From positions 620,001-684,000 of the forward strand of contig OZ220737.1 of NCBI GenBank assembly GCA_965116935.1: a stretch of 64,000 nt of DNA, written 5' to 3'. Shown piece after piece: positions 36,231 through 44,897 of this stretch. This stretch comes from VXYL01 sp965116935. GTDB lineage: Bacteria > Pseudomonadota > Gammaproteobacteria > Pseudomonadales > Azotimanducaceae. Both the position numbers and the translations under genes were made by a program. Numbering within the stretch: the stretch's first letter is position 1; the number at the start of each line of letters is the position of its first letter. The notes beneath the pieces were generated by a model. The model searched no databases. It saw nothing but the letters and a program-made list of their open reading frames with translations, and was not told where the DNA came from.

Positions 36231-36932
36231 ATGTCGAGGTTGCTCGTGCGGCCGTGGCTGATGGCAGGTACGCTGGTCCTGGCAGGGTTGGCCCTACCTT
36301 CATTCGCAACGACGAGTCCAACGCCAACAGAAACGGCCGATCCCGACGACGTGGAGGAAATGGTCGTGAGCGCCGAGCGGCTTCCCGTGCCCTCGCTCAT
36401 CGAAATGCGGGACACGTACAAGGCGCAGGGACAGGGCGTGAAGCACTTTCGCCGGCGAGATTACGCACGCGCCTACCCTCATCTGCTGGCTGCCGCGAAA
36501 CGAGGATTCAAGACGGCCCAGGCTCGACTCGGCTACATCTACCTGCACGGCCTCGGGGGAATCCCCTACGACCCGGTGCGAGGCATAGGCTGGTTATCGG
36601 CGGCGGCATCGCCCGAAACGCTGCCGTGGATCCGCCGATATTCGAAGCGCATCTGGAAGATCGTACCGGAGCGATATGTCGCCGAGCTTGAGATTGTGGC
36701 CGAAAGATACCGAACGAAATACGGCCGAGGTGCGACAGGAGTGAACTGCAATCGGAACCGGGCGGCTGGGACCCACATGGCGTCGCTCACTTGCCTGTTC
36801 GACGAGGAGTCGTTGCACGAGAACTCGCTGGACCGCGACGCGCTACAGGGCCTTTGGTGCCGAGACGAGACCGATATGGGGTGTGGTCTAGGCGGTGATA
36901 TGACCGGGGGCTACGAGCCATCGCGCTACTAG
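36231..36932 (+). CDS. Exported Sel1/TPR-like protein, paralogue 1
   Basis: 233 residues. Signal peptide (LVRPWLMAGTLVLAGLALPS, then FATT), then DDVEEMVVSAERLPVPS, which looks like a TonB box (EEMVVSAER), then a Sel1-type helical repeat unit: FRRRDYARAYPHLLAAAKRG, KTAQARLGYIYLHGLGGIPY, DPVRGIGWLSAAA. The C-terminal region has a conserved Cys pair (VNCNRNRAAGTH ... LTCLFDEES) and extra Cys in the tail. ATG with AAGGAGG 5 bases ahead. First of three paralogues in a row, following the DsbC-like gene by 133 bases. Confidence 0.7.
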   Translation: MSRLLVRPWLMAGTLVLAGLALPSFATTSPTPTETADPDDVEEMVVSAERLPVPSLIEMRDTYKAQGQGVKHFRRRDYARAYPHLLAAAKRGFKTAQARLGYIYLHGLGGIPYDPVRGIGWLSAAASPETLPWIRRYSKRIWKIVPERYVAELEIVAERYRTKYGRGATGVNCNRNRAAGTHMASLTCLFDEESLHENSLDRDALQGLWCRDETDMGCGLGGDMTGGYEPSRY

Positions 36933-37411
36933 CCGAGGGCGCTCCCGAAGCCAAGGCGCTCCGACACACAAATACTTCGTCCTACGCAGCGTAGGCTGCC
37001 TCCCACAACCGATCTCCTCGGTCCGCGGGCTCTAGGCAGGTCGGACGCCCTGTCAAACGGGACGGTGCCGAGCCTGCGCGCCGGCGATGCCGAGACACGG
37101 CCGCGCTCGTGAACCGCATGGCGCGAGAGTTCGCGTAGAAGCACAAACGCCTATGTGGCGGGCGAGCCGTGCGTCGCGACGGCGGGGAAGATGGCCCGCA
37201 TGGTGTAGGACGAGATGCTTGTATGTCGAGAGGAGGGTAGGACGCCGCTAGGATGCGCTCGCTCTGGGGCCCCTCGGAGCGAGGCTTCACGGGAAATCCC
37301 GCTCCCGTCACACTTGCTGCCATTGTGTAACGATTGCGTTGCAAACTGACGGGCCGTTGGCTCGCGATCGGCTTTAGCATCCGGGAGAAATCCCATACGG
37401 TGGCTAACGCT
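36933..37411. other. Intergenic region between Sel1 paralogues
   Basis: No gene. Contains ccgacacac...cgtcctac (about 36960-36990) and a second degenerate piece (gtgtaggacgagatgcttgt, 37204-37223) of the repeat described at 38907-38945. The block 37095-37230 also resembles 40275-40370 after the DUF4143 gene. Confidence 0.5.
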
Positions 37412-38089
37412 ATGCCGCACCCGCGACAGGCAATCACCCGCACGCTAATGCTGACTTCCGTCGTTGGTTCTGCTTTCGCGGCGGTGGCTATGCCGTCAGT
37501 CGAACGCGCCGATCCCAGGGATTTGGAAGAGGTGGTCGTGAGCGCCGAACGGCTGCCGGTACCGTCGCAGTTGGAGATGGCCGATGTTTATCAGGCGCAG
37601 GAGCAAGGTGACAAGCACTTTCGGCGCCGTGACTATGCGCGCGCCTATCCACACCTGCTGGCCGCCGCCAAGCGGGGGTTCAAGACCGCCCAGGCACGAC
37701 TTGCCTACATTTACCTGCGCGGCCTCGGCGGGATTCCGTATGACCCGGTGCGCGGTGTCGGCTGGCTGTCGGCGGCCGCAACGCCCGAAACCCTGCCTTG
37801 GATTCGCCGCTATTCGAACCGCATCTGGGACTTGGTGCCGGAGCGCTATCTGGTGGACATGGAACTCGTCGCCAACCGTTACCGGGCAAAGTACGGCAAC
37901 GCCGACGCCACGGGCGTCAGTTGCAACCGGAACAGACGAGCGGGAACCCATCGCGTGTCACTGACTTGCCTGTTCGACGACGAGCCGATGCACGAGGACT
38001 CGGCAGATCGGGAAGCTCTGCGGGAGCTGTGGCACTCGCCAAGAGAAGGATGCCCGACAGCGCACGGATGTGTCTCGGGGGTCCAATAG
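37412..38089 (+). CDS. Exported Sel1/TPR-like protein, paralogue 2
   Basis: 225 residues, about 60-70 percent similar by eye to paralogues 1 and 3. Signal peptide ITRTLMLTSVVGSAFAAVA, then DLEEVVVSAERLPVPSQ (TonB-box-like), the shared FRRRDYARAYPHLLAAAKRG repeat and the Cys pair GVSCNRNRRAGTH ... LTCLFDDE. I chose ATG 37412, which gives a compact signal peptide; earlier in-frame starts add a non-signal stretch. No strong ribosome site. It lies between the other two copies. Confidence 0.68.
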   Translation: MPHPRQAITRTLMLTSVVGSAFAAVAMPSVERADPRDLEEVVVSAERLPVPSQLEMADVYQAQEQGDKHFRRRDYARAYPHLLAAAKRGFKTAQARLAYIYLRGLGGIPYDPVRGVGWLSAAATPETLPWIRRYSNRIWDLVPERYLVDMELVANRYRAKYGNADATGVSCNRNRRAGTHRVSLTCLFDDEPMHEDSADREALRELWHSPREGCPTAHGCVSGVQ

Positions 38090-38244
38090 GAGACCGTGCT
38101 TGGGAGCCAGGCAGGCGCACCTGTGGAGGCGATGGCACCTTCCTCCAGAATGCTCCGAAGCGTGCAGAACAGCACACAAGTTGATGGGCTCCTTACCCTC
38201 GCCTACGATTCAACCAAGCTAGGTGGATAGGGGAGGTGACGAAA

Positions 38245-38901
38245 ATGCTCCGGTTCGCGCGAGGAGCGCTTGTCGCCGGCGTAACCGCGGTAACCGCATC
38301 AGCCCTGCCCGCCACGGAGAGCGCGACGCCGACCGAAATGGCAAGTCCCGATGACGTGGAGGAAATGATCGTCAGCGCCGAGCGGCTTCCCGTGCCCTCG
38401 CTCATCGAGATGCGGGACACGTACAAGGCGCAGGGACAGGGCGTGAAGCACTTTCGCCGGCGAGACTACGCACGCGCCTATCCGCATCTGCTGGCCGCGG
38501 CGAAGCGCGGGTTCAAGACGGCGCAGGCCAGGCTCGGGTACATCTACCTGCACGGGCTTGGCGGCATTCCCTACGATCCGGTCCGAGGCGTCGGCTGGCT
38601 TTCGGTGGCCGCTTCGCCTGAGACTTTGCCGTGGATCCGGCGCTACTCGAAGCGCATCTGGAAGATTGTGCCGGAGCGCTACGTCGCCGAGCTTGAGGTC
38701 GTGGCTGACAGGTACATAGCGAAATACGGTCGAGGGGCGACGGGGGTGAGCTGCAATCGGAACCGGGCCGCGGGAACCCATCTGACGTCACTCACCTGTC
38801 TCTTCGACGAGGAGTCCATGCACGAAACCTCCATGGACCGCGAAGCATTGCGAGGCTTGTGGTGTCCCGACGAGAGCGAAAACTGCTTGGGCCTTCAGTA
38901 A
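38245..38901 (+). CDS. Exported Sel1/TPR-like protein, paralogue 3
   Basis: 218 residues, closest to paralogue 1 (long identical stretches such as FKTAQARLGYIYLHGLGGIP). Short signal (FARGALVAGVTAVTASALPA), DDVEEMIVSAERLPVPS, the Sel1 unit, and the conserved Cys pair CNRNRAAGTH ... LTCLFDEE with two more Cys near the C-terminus. ATG 38245 lies 8 bases after GGGAGG; GTG 38236 overlaps that site and is less likely. The downstream repeat 38907-38945 follows directly. Confidence 0.7.
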   Translation: MLRFARGALVAGVTAVTASALPATESATPTEMASPDDVEEMIVSAERLPVPSLIEMRDTYKAQGQGVKHFRRRDYARAYPHLLAAAKRGFKTAQARLGYIYLHGLGGIPYDPVRGVGWLSVAASPETLPWIRRYSKRIWKIVPERYVAELEVVADRYIAKYGRGATGVSCNRNRAAGTHLTSLTCLFDEESMHETSMDREALRGLWCPDESENCLGLQ

Positions 38902-38906
38902 CGAAG

Positions 38907-38945
38907 GGCGCTCCGACACACGACGTTTCGTCCTACACAGCGTAG
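38907..38945. repeat. Dispersed repeat after Sel1 paralogue 3
   Basis: gctccgacacacgacgtttc / gtcctacacagcgtagg. A close relative follows paralogue 1 (about 36951-36990), and more diverged ones (reverse orientation) lie at 26992-27020, 37204-37235 and 40342-40375. Confidence 0.5.
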
Positions 38946-39000
38946 GAAATCACCTGCCACTTGACGCGGGCGTCCCGTCGCGAACGCGGTGAACCAGCGA

Positions 39001-39045
39001 AATATCATGCAAATCCAAAGTAACGATTTGGATTTGCATGATATT
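39001..39045. promoter_or_regulatory. Perfect 19-bp inverted repeat upstream of the DUF4143 ATPase
   Basis: aatatcatgcaaatccaaa (39001-39019), 7-base loop, then its exact complement (39027-39045), ending 8 bases before the ATG at 39054. It is strongly AT-richer than its surroundings. It is either an operator for an autoregulator or an RNA hairpin that would occlude the start. Confidence 0.7.
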
Positions 39046-39053
39046 CTGCCGCC

Positions 39054-40205
39054 ATGTTTGCACGATCCCTGACCCTGCCGGCGGCTGGCACCGACACGTT
39101 CTTCCTTTGGGGGCCGCGTCAGACCGGCAAGAGCACGCTGCTTCGGCAGCGCTTTGGCGATGCGTTCTGGGTTGATCTCATGAAGGCGGATGAACTGCGG
39201 CGTTACGCGGTGCGGCCTGAGTCGCTGCGTCAGGAGCTGGACGCATCGGACATTCGGCCACTTCAGGTGGTGATCGACGAGGTCCAGAAGGTGCCGGCTT
39301 TGCTCGACGAGGTGCACTGGCTGATGGAAAACCGGGGGCAGGCGTTTTGCCTTTGCGGTTCGAGTGCCCGCAAGGTGCGCCGGGGTGCGGCAAACCTGCT
39401 TGGCGGACGTGCGCTGCGGTTCGAACTGCTCGGCTTGACGGCACGGGAACTGGGCAACGAACTCGATCTGGATCGGCTCTTGAACGTCGGTTATCTGCCT
39501 CGCATCTACACCTCCCGGCATCCGCAGCGCCTGCTTGACTCCTACGTGGCGGACTATCTACGGGAAGAGATTGCCGCCGAGGGGTTGACACGGAACCTGC
39601 CGGCGTTTGCGAATTTCCTCGAGGCGGCGGCGCTCACCGATGGCGAGATCGTCAACTTCACCAACCTGGCGTCCGACTGCGGGATTTCGGCGCCGACGAT
39701 CAAGGGATACTTCGAGATTCTCGAAGACACGCTCATTGGGCACTGGCTGCCGGCGTGGCGATCACGAACGAAGCGTCGTTTGGTCGTTGCACCCAAGTTC
39801 TACCTTGCGGACGTTGGCGTCGTGAATCGGTTGGCTCGTCGAAGCACGATTTCGCGCGGCTCGGAACTGTATGGAAAGGCGTTCGAGAACTGGGTGTTTC
39901 ACGAGCTCCGAGCGTTCGTTCAATACGCCGGCTTCGATGGCTCTCTCGCGTATTGGCGTCTATCTGGCGGGCTGGAGGTGGATTTCGTCCTCGGCAACAT
40001 GGCGCTGGCGGTCGAGGCGAAAGCTAGTGCTAACTTGTCGAACCGGCATCTGAAAGGTCTGCGCAAGCTCGCCGAAGATCACCCGGAAGCGCGCCGCGTG
40101 GCGGTTTGCTTGGAAGAGCGGCCCCGCCGAACTTCGGATGGCATCGACATACTGCCAGCGGAGGAGTTTGTCCGACGGCTTTGGGATGGCATCCTCACCG
40201 GCTGA
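39054..40205 (+). CDS. AAA-type ATPase with DUF4143 domain
   Basis: 383 residues. Walker A GPRQTGKSTLLRQRFG (about 20-35), Walker B LQVVIDEVQKVP (about 70-81), sensor LCGSSARKVRRG; then DUF4143 with a small winged-helix part (NLASDCGISAPTIKGYFEIL) and a nuclease-like C-terminal domain (ENWVFHELRAF, LEVDFVLGNMALAVEAKAS, i.e. D and E-x-K). The family is widespread in accessory DNA and of unknown role. The winged-helix part could bind the palindrome at 39001-39045. Confidence 0.85.
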   Translation: MFARSLTLPAAGTDTFFLWGPRQTGKSTLLRQRFGDAFWVDLMKADELRRYAVRPESLRQELDASDIRPLQVVIDEVQKVPALLDEVHWLMENRGQAFCLCGSSARKVRRGAANLLGGRALRFELLGLTARELGNELDLDRLLNVGYLPRIYTSRHPQRLLDSYVADYLREEIAAEGLTRNLPAFANFLEAAALTDGEIVNFTNLASDCGISAPTIKGYFEILEDTLIGHWLPAWRSRTKRRLVVAPKFYLADVGVVNRLARRSTISRGSELYGKAFENWVFHELRAFVQYAGFDGSLAYWRLSGGLEVDFVLGNMALAVEAKASANLSNRHLKGLRKLAEDHPEARRVAVCLEERPRRTSDGIDILPAEEFVRRLWDGILTG

Positions 40206-40548
40206 ATGCCCTTCCGCGAAAGGGCGCAGTTCGTGCAATGCAGCCGCTCCCAGGCCGCTGGCGGCGGCCAAAGGCAAGACCGTGCGCTCGTGAACAAAAA
40301 GGCGCGAGAGCACGCGGGCGAAATGGCGCGGGAGACGGCCTACACTGTGTGGGACGGGATGTTGTGACGGGGGAGAGGAGCTGACGTTTATACCGGCGGC
40401 CGGCCCCTTCCTGTTCGACGGCCATGCCGGTTGGACCGCCATCAGCATTCGGTCGCAAGCTTCGCGTCGAGGTGCGTGTGTCCGTTAGAACTTGCGCGCG
40501 GCCAACAGGCGTGATAACAATTTGACAACCAACAAATCGAGCCAACCA
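40206..40548. other. Intergenic region with repeat
   Basis: No gene. The block 40275-40375 (ctcgtgaacaaaaaggcgcg, then ctgtgtgggacgggatgt) resembles 37095-37230. A TTGACA at 40522-40527 has no -10 at proper spacing before the next gene. Confidence 0.45.
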
Positions 40549-40809
40549 ATGGTGACAATCAATGTGCGGCGGCTTGACGAAGAAGTGGTGGACCGCCTCA
40601 AGCAACGTGCAGCGCTGAACAACCGGTCTCTTGAAGGTGAGGCGCGCCACATCCTGCAATGCGCTGCCCAAGACGACATGGCGGCGAAACGCGCCGCGTT
40701 CCTCAAGGCGTCGGCGCAACTGCGGCGGAAAACCAAGGGTCGCAAGCAGACGCCTGCAGAGGTCTTGGTTCGGGAGGACCGCGACCATGGCCACCGCGAC
40801 AACTTCTGA
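40549..40809 (+). CDS. FitA/VapB-type antitoxin
   Basis: 86 residues. Ribbon-helix-helix N-terminus VTINVRRLDEEVVDRLKQRA then LNNRSLEGEARHIL, typical FitA; the basic C-terminal half would wrap the toxin. The ATG at 40549 starts the family; an earlier in-frame ATG adds 19 unrelated residues. The stop overlaps the PIN toxin start (TGATG), the normal arrangement for this toxin-antitoxin type, and the pair usually represses its own promoter. Confidence 0.85.
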   Translation: MVTINVRRLDEEVVDRLKQRAALNNRSLEGEARHILQCAAQDDMAAKRAAFLKASAQLRRKTKGRKQTPAEVLVREDRDHGHRDNF

Positions 40810-41237
40810 TGCGCTTCGTTGTCGATGCGAGCGTGGCGGTCAAGTGGCTGGTTGAGGAGCCCGACTCCGACGACGCCCAGAAACTGGCGGCGAGAGGCGA
40901 AGATCTGCATGCGCCTCGCCTGATGGCTTCAGAGGTTGCCAACGCGCTTTGGCGCAAGGCGCGGGAAGGTCAGATCGACCGTGGCGATGCAAGCGCGGCC
41001 GTGGCGTGGGTGCCCAACTTGCCAGTGCGCTGGAACGATGATGAGACCGTCAGTGCAGACGCCGTTCGTCTTGCGCTGGCCCTCGACCACCCGGTTTACG
41101 ATTGCGTCTATCTCGCCCTTGCACACCGCATCGGCGCGGTCATGCTGACGGCGGACCTTCGCTTCGCAAAGGCGCTTGCCCCAACCGAGCATGGCCGGGC
41201 AGTCCTAGCGCTAGCCGAATATGCCAAGACGCGGTGA
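40809..41237 (+). CDS. PIN-domain toxin (VapC/FitB type)
   Basis: 142 residues. PIN-domain acidic residues are visible: Asp6 in FVVDASVAVKWL, Glu about 42 in MASEVANALWRK, Asp about 97 in HPVYDCVYLALA and Asp about 115 in MLTADLRFAKAL. It is an Mg2+-dependent RNase that cleaves tRNA or other RNA when not held by the antitoxin encoded directly upstream. All catalytic positions are present. Confidence 0.88.
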   Translation: MRFVVDASVAVKWLVEEPDSDDAQKLAARGEDLHAPRLMASEVANALWRKAREGQIDRGDASAAVAWVPNLPVRWNDDETVSADAVRLALALDHPVYDCVYLALAHRIGAVMLTADLRFAKALAPTEHGRAVLALAEYAKTR

Positions 41238-41385
41238 CCGAGTCTGCTTCATCACCGCCCTGTACCGACTCGCGGTGCTTGGCGGACCGAGGCAACTTCG
41301 CTGCTTGACACTACGGGCAACAGCTGGAGCCAGCGCCGCCGTGGCTACGGGCGCGGAGCGGAAAATGGCACAAGCCCCTCGTCGG

Positions 41386-41530
41386 TCAAAGCGAACGGAC
41401 TACGCGGAATCCTGTGTTGACGTAGCGCCGGTCTGGGCTGTAGGTGTAGCGGGTGGCGGAGCGCAGGCTGCGGGGGTGGCTGTACCAGGAGCCGCAGCGG
41501 AGAACGCGGGCCTGGCATACGGTTCCGCCT
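41386..41530 (-). pseudogene. 3' fragment of an FGE-like gene
   Basis: About 140 bp nearly identical to the end of the gene at 47533-48345 (compare 41391-41530 with 47537-47676). It reads CQARVLRCGSWYSHPRSLRS then ATRYTYSPDRRYVNTGFRVV. Nothing of the 5' part remains, so it is a partial duplication. Confidence 0.75.
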
Positions 41531-41563
41531 CTTGTCCCCTGCGTCGCCCTATACTCTCCCTCC

Positions 41564-42139
41564 ATGAAACCCACGTTCACCATTGGCGTCTTCGCCATCA
41601 TCCATGACGACGATGGCCGGGTGTTGCTGTGTCACCGCCGCGACCACGATCTCTGGAACCTGCCCGGCGGGGTGCTGGAGCACGGCGAGGCACCGTGGGA
41701 CGGGGTGATCCGTGAGGTGAGGGAAGAGAGCGGGCTCGACGTCGAGGTCTCCAGGCTTATCGGGGTCTACAGCAAGCCCGACGCCGACGACCTGGTGTTC
41801 TCGTTCCACTGCCGGCGGACAGGCGGCGAGGTCGCGCTGAGCGACGAGGCGGACCGCATCGAGTTCTTCCGGGCCGACGAGTTGCCTCCGAACACGATCC
41901 CTAAGCAGGTCGAACGGATCGCCGACTCCTTTTACGATACTGGCACCGTCGTCTGCCGCGTGCAAAGAGGCACGTCGTCAATCCAGCTCAGCAATGCCGG
42001 GAAACTGCAGCGCGGCAACCCGCTTCGCCTCCGACGGCTCAGGCTCGGCGACAGGGTAAGCGCCCCAGAGCCTAACCCGCGCTTCGCTCCGCTGTGCGCG
42101 GGTCCGCCTCCGGCCCAAGGCCCCGCCGTCCTTACATGA
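41564..42139 (+). CDS. Nudix hydrolase
   Basis: 191 residues. Nudix box at about 37-59: GGVLEHGEAPWDGVIREVRE then ESGLDVEV, matching G-x5-E-x7-R-E-x-x-E-E-x-G with one variation (S for the x). Cleaves nucleoside diphosphates linked to another group; substrate unknown. The C-terminal 50 residues (rich in R, P, A) are low-complexity and may be read-through into non-conserved sequence. ATG 41564 starts the family domain. Its end overlaps by a few bases the convergent dehydrogenase gene. Confidence 0.8.
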   Translation: MKPTFTIGVFAIIHDDDGRVLLCHRRDHDLWNLPGGVLEHGEAPWDGVIREVREESGLDVEVSRLIGVYSKPDADDLVFSFHCRRTGGEVALSDEADRIEFFRADELPPNTIPKQVERIADSFYDTGTVVCRVQRGTSSIQLSNAGKLQRGNPLRLRRLRLGDRVSAPEPNPRFAPLCAGPPPAQGPAVLT

Positions 42140-43847
42140 AAGCTGCGCCTGCGGTCACGTCGTGCCCTTGGCGTTCTCCTGGTGCCTGTATAGGGCCGCT
42201 TTTGAGAGGGGTAAGCCGAACGATCTGACCGCCGGAGGCGTGCTCGAGCAGCAGGTAGAGCTCGCCCGCCAGGCCGATCTCGACGTCTCTAATCCGGGTC
42301 AGGTTCTCGATCAGGATCTCCCGCTCGACTAGCTTGCCATCCTCGATTCGGAGCCGAATGAGGTCCGCTGCCTTGAGCGAGCCGACCAGCAGGTCCCCGC
42401 GCCAGGCGGCAAAAGCGTCACCGTCATAGACCACGAATGCCGACACGGCCACCGACGGCGTGAGGTCTACCACCGGTTGCTCGATGTCCTCGAGCGACAC
42501 CCCGGTGCCGTGGCGCCCATCCCCGTTGACCCGTGTGCCATCGTAGTTCTGGCCTTTCGAGAACAGAGGCCAGCCGTAGTTACGTCCGGGCAGCAGCAGA
42601 TTCACCTCGTCGCCGCCCCGGGGTCCGTGCTCGGTTCCCCACAGGCGACGGGTGCGCGCATCGAACTCGAGGCCCTGCGGAGTCCTGTGGCCATAGCTCC
42701 AGGTGCTCTGCACCGCGTCGGGCACATCGACGAACGGATTGTCCGCAGGGACTCGGCCATCGTCCCCGATCCGGTGGATCTTGCCGTGCGGCGAGGCGAG
42801 GTCCTGAATCCCGTCGTCGCTCTTGTAGCCCACGCTGAAGAACACGTAGCCGTCCGGATCGAAAGCGATACGACCGCCGGCGATCATGTCGCTTGAGACC
42901 GAGTAGGATTCAAGCGGCGGCTGCCAGATCACTTGCTCGTCAACCCAGCGGGCGTTCTCAATGCGGCCACGGACGAGCTTGACCATGGAAACCGGGCGCC
43001 CCGAGACTCGACTGGCCTCGTTGCAGCCTAGGCAGCGCTCGGTGTAGGCGAGGTAGATCCAACCGTTCTCCCGGTAGCGCGGGTGCGGGGCGACATCCAG
43101 CAGCCAGCCGAGGCCCTCCTCGACCCCACCCAAGCCGATCTGGCCGTCGTCGTAGACCGCCGGCGTGCCTTCGATGAGCGCCGAGAGCTCTCCCCCCGGC
43201 GTTATGAGCCGAAGGCCGCTCATCTTCTCCGTGACCAACACATGACCGTCCGGCAGCACCGCGAGGGAGTATGGCAGTGGGTCGAGACCTGCTGTCAGCA
43301 CCTCGATCCTGAGGTCGTACGCCCGGGTTCGGATCGTGCCGGCCGGAAGGGTGAGCTCGTCTGTGAAGTTGAAATCGGAGTAGAGCAACCCTTCCCGAGT
43401 CTCGACGATCCAGATTGCCAGGGTCTTGATCTGCTCAGCACTCATGGTGGCGGACCAGGCCGGCATGCCGCGCTCCGAGAAGCCGTTGCTGATGCTTGCC
43501 ACCAGCTCGTCGGTGGACGCGCCGTGGGCGAGCGCTCCCCCGATCAGCGGCGTGCCCTGGGGCGCCCCCTCCATGCGCTCGCCGTGGCAGACCGCGCAGT
43601 GCTCGCTGTAGAGCTCCGCGGCAGCCTCGAGGATGAAGCGCTCGCCCTCCACGTCGCGCTTCATGGAGTACGTGCCGGCGTCTGTTCCGGGTGGATGGTT
43701 GTCCGCACCATCCTGGTCAGCAGGCGCGGCGCTGCCGGTCGCGGCCAGGAGAACGATTAGCAGCACCCCAGCCAGCCACCACGGGGCGCCCGCACTGCGA
43801 AACACCAAGCGAAGACACATGGCAACGGGGCAAAGCGACAGGCGCAT
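42132..43847 (-). CDS. PQQ-type sugar dehydrogenase fused to a cytochrome c domain
   Basis: 571 residues. A signal peptide (LAGVLLIVLLAATGSAAP) is followed by a cytochrome c domain with C84-A-V-C87-H88 and a later Met ligand (GMPAWS), and then a six-bladed soluble glucose/sorbosone-dehydrogenase propeller: LPYSLAVLPDGHVLVTEKMS, YGHRTPQGLEFD, LWGTEHGPRGGDEVNLLLPG, NYGWPLFSKG. It oxidises an aldose or similar compound in the periplasm and passes electrons through its haem. The ATG at 43847 follows the broken FGE fragment by 4 bases. Confidence 0.83.
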   Translation of the reverse strand: MRLSLCPVAMCLRLVFRSAGAPWWLAGVLLIVLLAATGSAAPADQDGADNHPPGTDAGTYSMKRDVEGERFILEAAAELYSEHCAVCHGERMEGAPQGTPLIGGALAHGASTDELVASISNGFSERGMPAWSATMSAEQIKTLAIWIVETREGLLYSDFNFTDELTLPAGTIRTRAYDLRIEVLTAGLDPLPYSLAVLPDGHVLVTEKMSGLRLITPGGELSALIEGTPAVYDDGQIGLGGVEEGLGWLLDVAPHPRYRENGWIYLAYTERCLGCNEASRVSGRPVSMVKLVRGRIENARWVDEQVIWQPPLESYSVSSDMIAGGRIAFDPDGYVFFSVGYKSDDGIQDLASPHGKIHRIGDDGRVPADNPFVDVPDAVQSTWSYGHRTPQGLEFDARTRRLWGTEHGPRGGDEVNLLLPGRNYGWPLFSKGQNYDGTRVNGDGRHGTGVSLEDIEQPVVDLTPSVAVSAFVVYDGDAFAAWRGDLLVGSLKAADLIRLRIEDGKLVEREILIENLTRIRDVEIGLAGELYLLLEHASGGQIVRLTPLKSGPIQAPGERQGHDVTAGAAFM

Positions 43848-43851
43848 GGGG

Positions 43852-44145
43852 TCAGTGCGTCCTGGCAACGCGAAATCCAACGCTGTTGTACGTCCTTGCA
43901 GGGTCGTCCTTGCTTCGGTTGGCGGACCGCAGGCCCATTGGGCCGTAGAACCAGGAGCCGCCGCGAACCACACGCTGCGAACAGTCGCCCTCTTCCGGCG
44001 CGGCTTCGTCGTACGCCCCATGCCAGCAGTCCGCCGTCCACTCCCAGACATTGCCCATCATGTCGTACAGGCCATACGCGTTCGGTCGATAAGTCCCTAC
44101 CGGGGCCGAGACCACATGACCGTCGGCACACTCTGCGCTCGACCG
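43852..44145 (-). pseudogene. 3' part of a second FGE-like gene
   Basis: Reads CADGHVVSAPVGTYRPNAYG, LYDMMGNVWEWTADCWHGAY, QRVVRGGSWFYGPMGLRSAN, VGFRVART, i.e. the last third of an FGE-sulfatase-type domain, without any 5' part. It is more diverged from 47533-48345 than the scrap at 41.4 kb. The two Cys expected for formylglycine formation are absent here also. Confidence 0.7.
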
Positions 44146-44312
44146 ACCTGACTGATCGGGGTATGTGTCGGATCGAGTTTAGCGAGCCTCGTCCGGTCCG
44201 TGCCTTCGGCGAAGTCCGTCACGGGTTGGGTCGAGCAGGCGCAAGCGCTGCCGCGCGTCATCACCCACTGACGGCGTGAGCGCGGCGCCGGTCAATCGGC
44301 GCCGCGCTTGCT

Positions 44313-44495
44313 TTACTCCTCGCCGGATCCTGCCACCGGCCCCATGTAGTCGCTCTCGATGATGCGCGCACCGCGCAGAATGTTGCCCATCGCGTAGTTG
44401 CCTTCGTGGCAGGCGTACTCGTAGACCTTGTCCTCACTCGGGGCAAACGCCATCACCACGTTCACCGGGTCGGTCACCATGCCTGCGCCGACCAT
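44313..44495 (-). pseudogene. C-terminal fragment of an uncharacterised secreted-protein family
   Basis: VYEYACHEGNYAMGNILRGA is the ending of a widespread uncharacterised family (E-Y-A-C-H-E-G-N-Y), as I recall it. Only about 45 residues match; the upstream codons are unrelated. It is most likely a truncated leftover. Confidence 0.45.
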
Positions 44496-44696
44496 CGACT
44501 GAAACGACCGGAGACAGGCCGCTTACCCGTAGCTCGTCCCAGGAAAGCGTGATCGCCGGATGGATCTTCTCGCGGAGCTCAGCCTCCAGGATGCCCCGGA
44601 GGAGTCTCAGCAACGACAGGTCCGAACGCTCTTGACAACGAGCTCGGTCCCTTACGAATCTTGCCCAACCACACACCTTCTAGTGGCAACCAAAGC

Positions 44697-44897
44697 ATGA
44701 AGCCGTCCGAAGCCGAGAGATTCGCGGAGCAAGCGATCAGGGACAAGGAGCAAGTCGAGAGGCTGCGCCAAGCTGCCGAGGAGGCACGCCGCGCGAGTGA
44801 ACAGGCCAACGCCGATATGCTCGATGTTGCAGCCGACGCAATCGAGGTCACGGCCGCCGATTGGGCTAGGCTGGCAAGCGAACTCGCCCAAGGGTGA
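44697..44897 (+). CDS. Small coiled-coil protein
   Basis: 66 residues, almost entirely a charged helix: KPSEAERFAEQAIRDKEQVE then RLRQAAEEARRASEQANADM. No known domain. It overlaps the next gene by 4 bases, so the two are probably coupled; they may form a small membrane-associated complex. Confidence 0.5.
   Translation: MKPSEAERFAEQAIRDKEQVERLRQAAEEARRASEQANADMLDVAADAIEVTAADWARLASELAQG

Noticed and set aside
36951..40375. Integron attC sites after cassette-like genes
   Set aside because: No GTTRRRY/RYYYAAC core motifs and no integron integrase were found; repeats are only partly palindromic.
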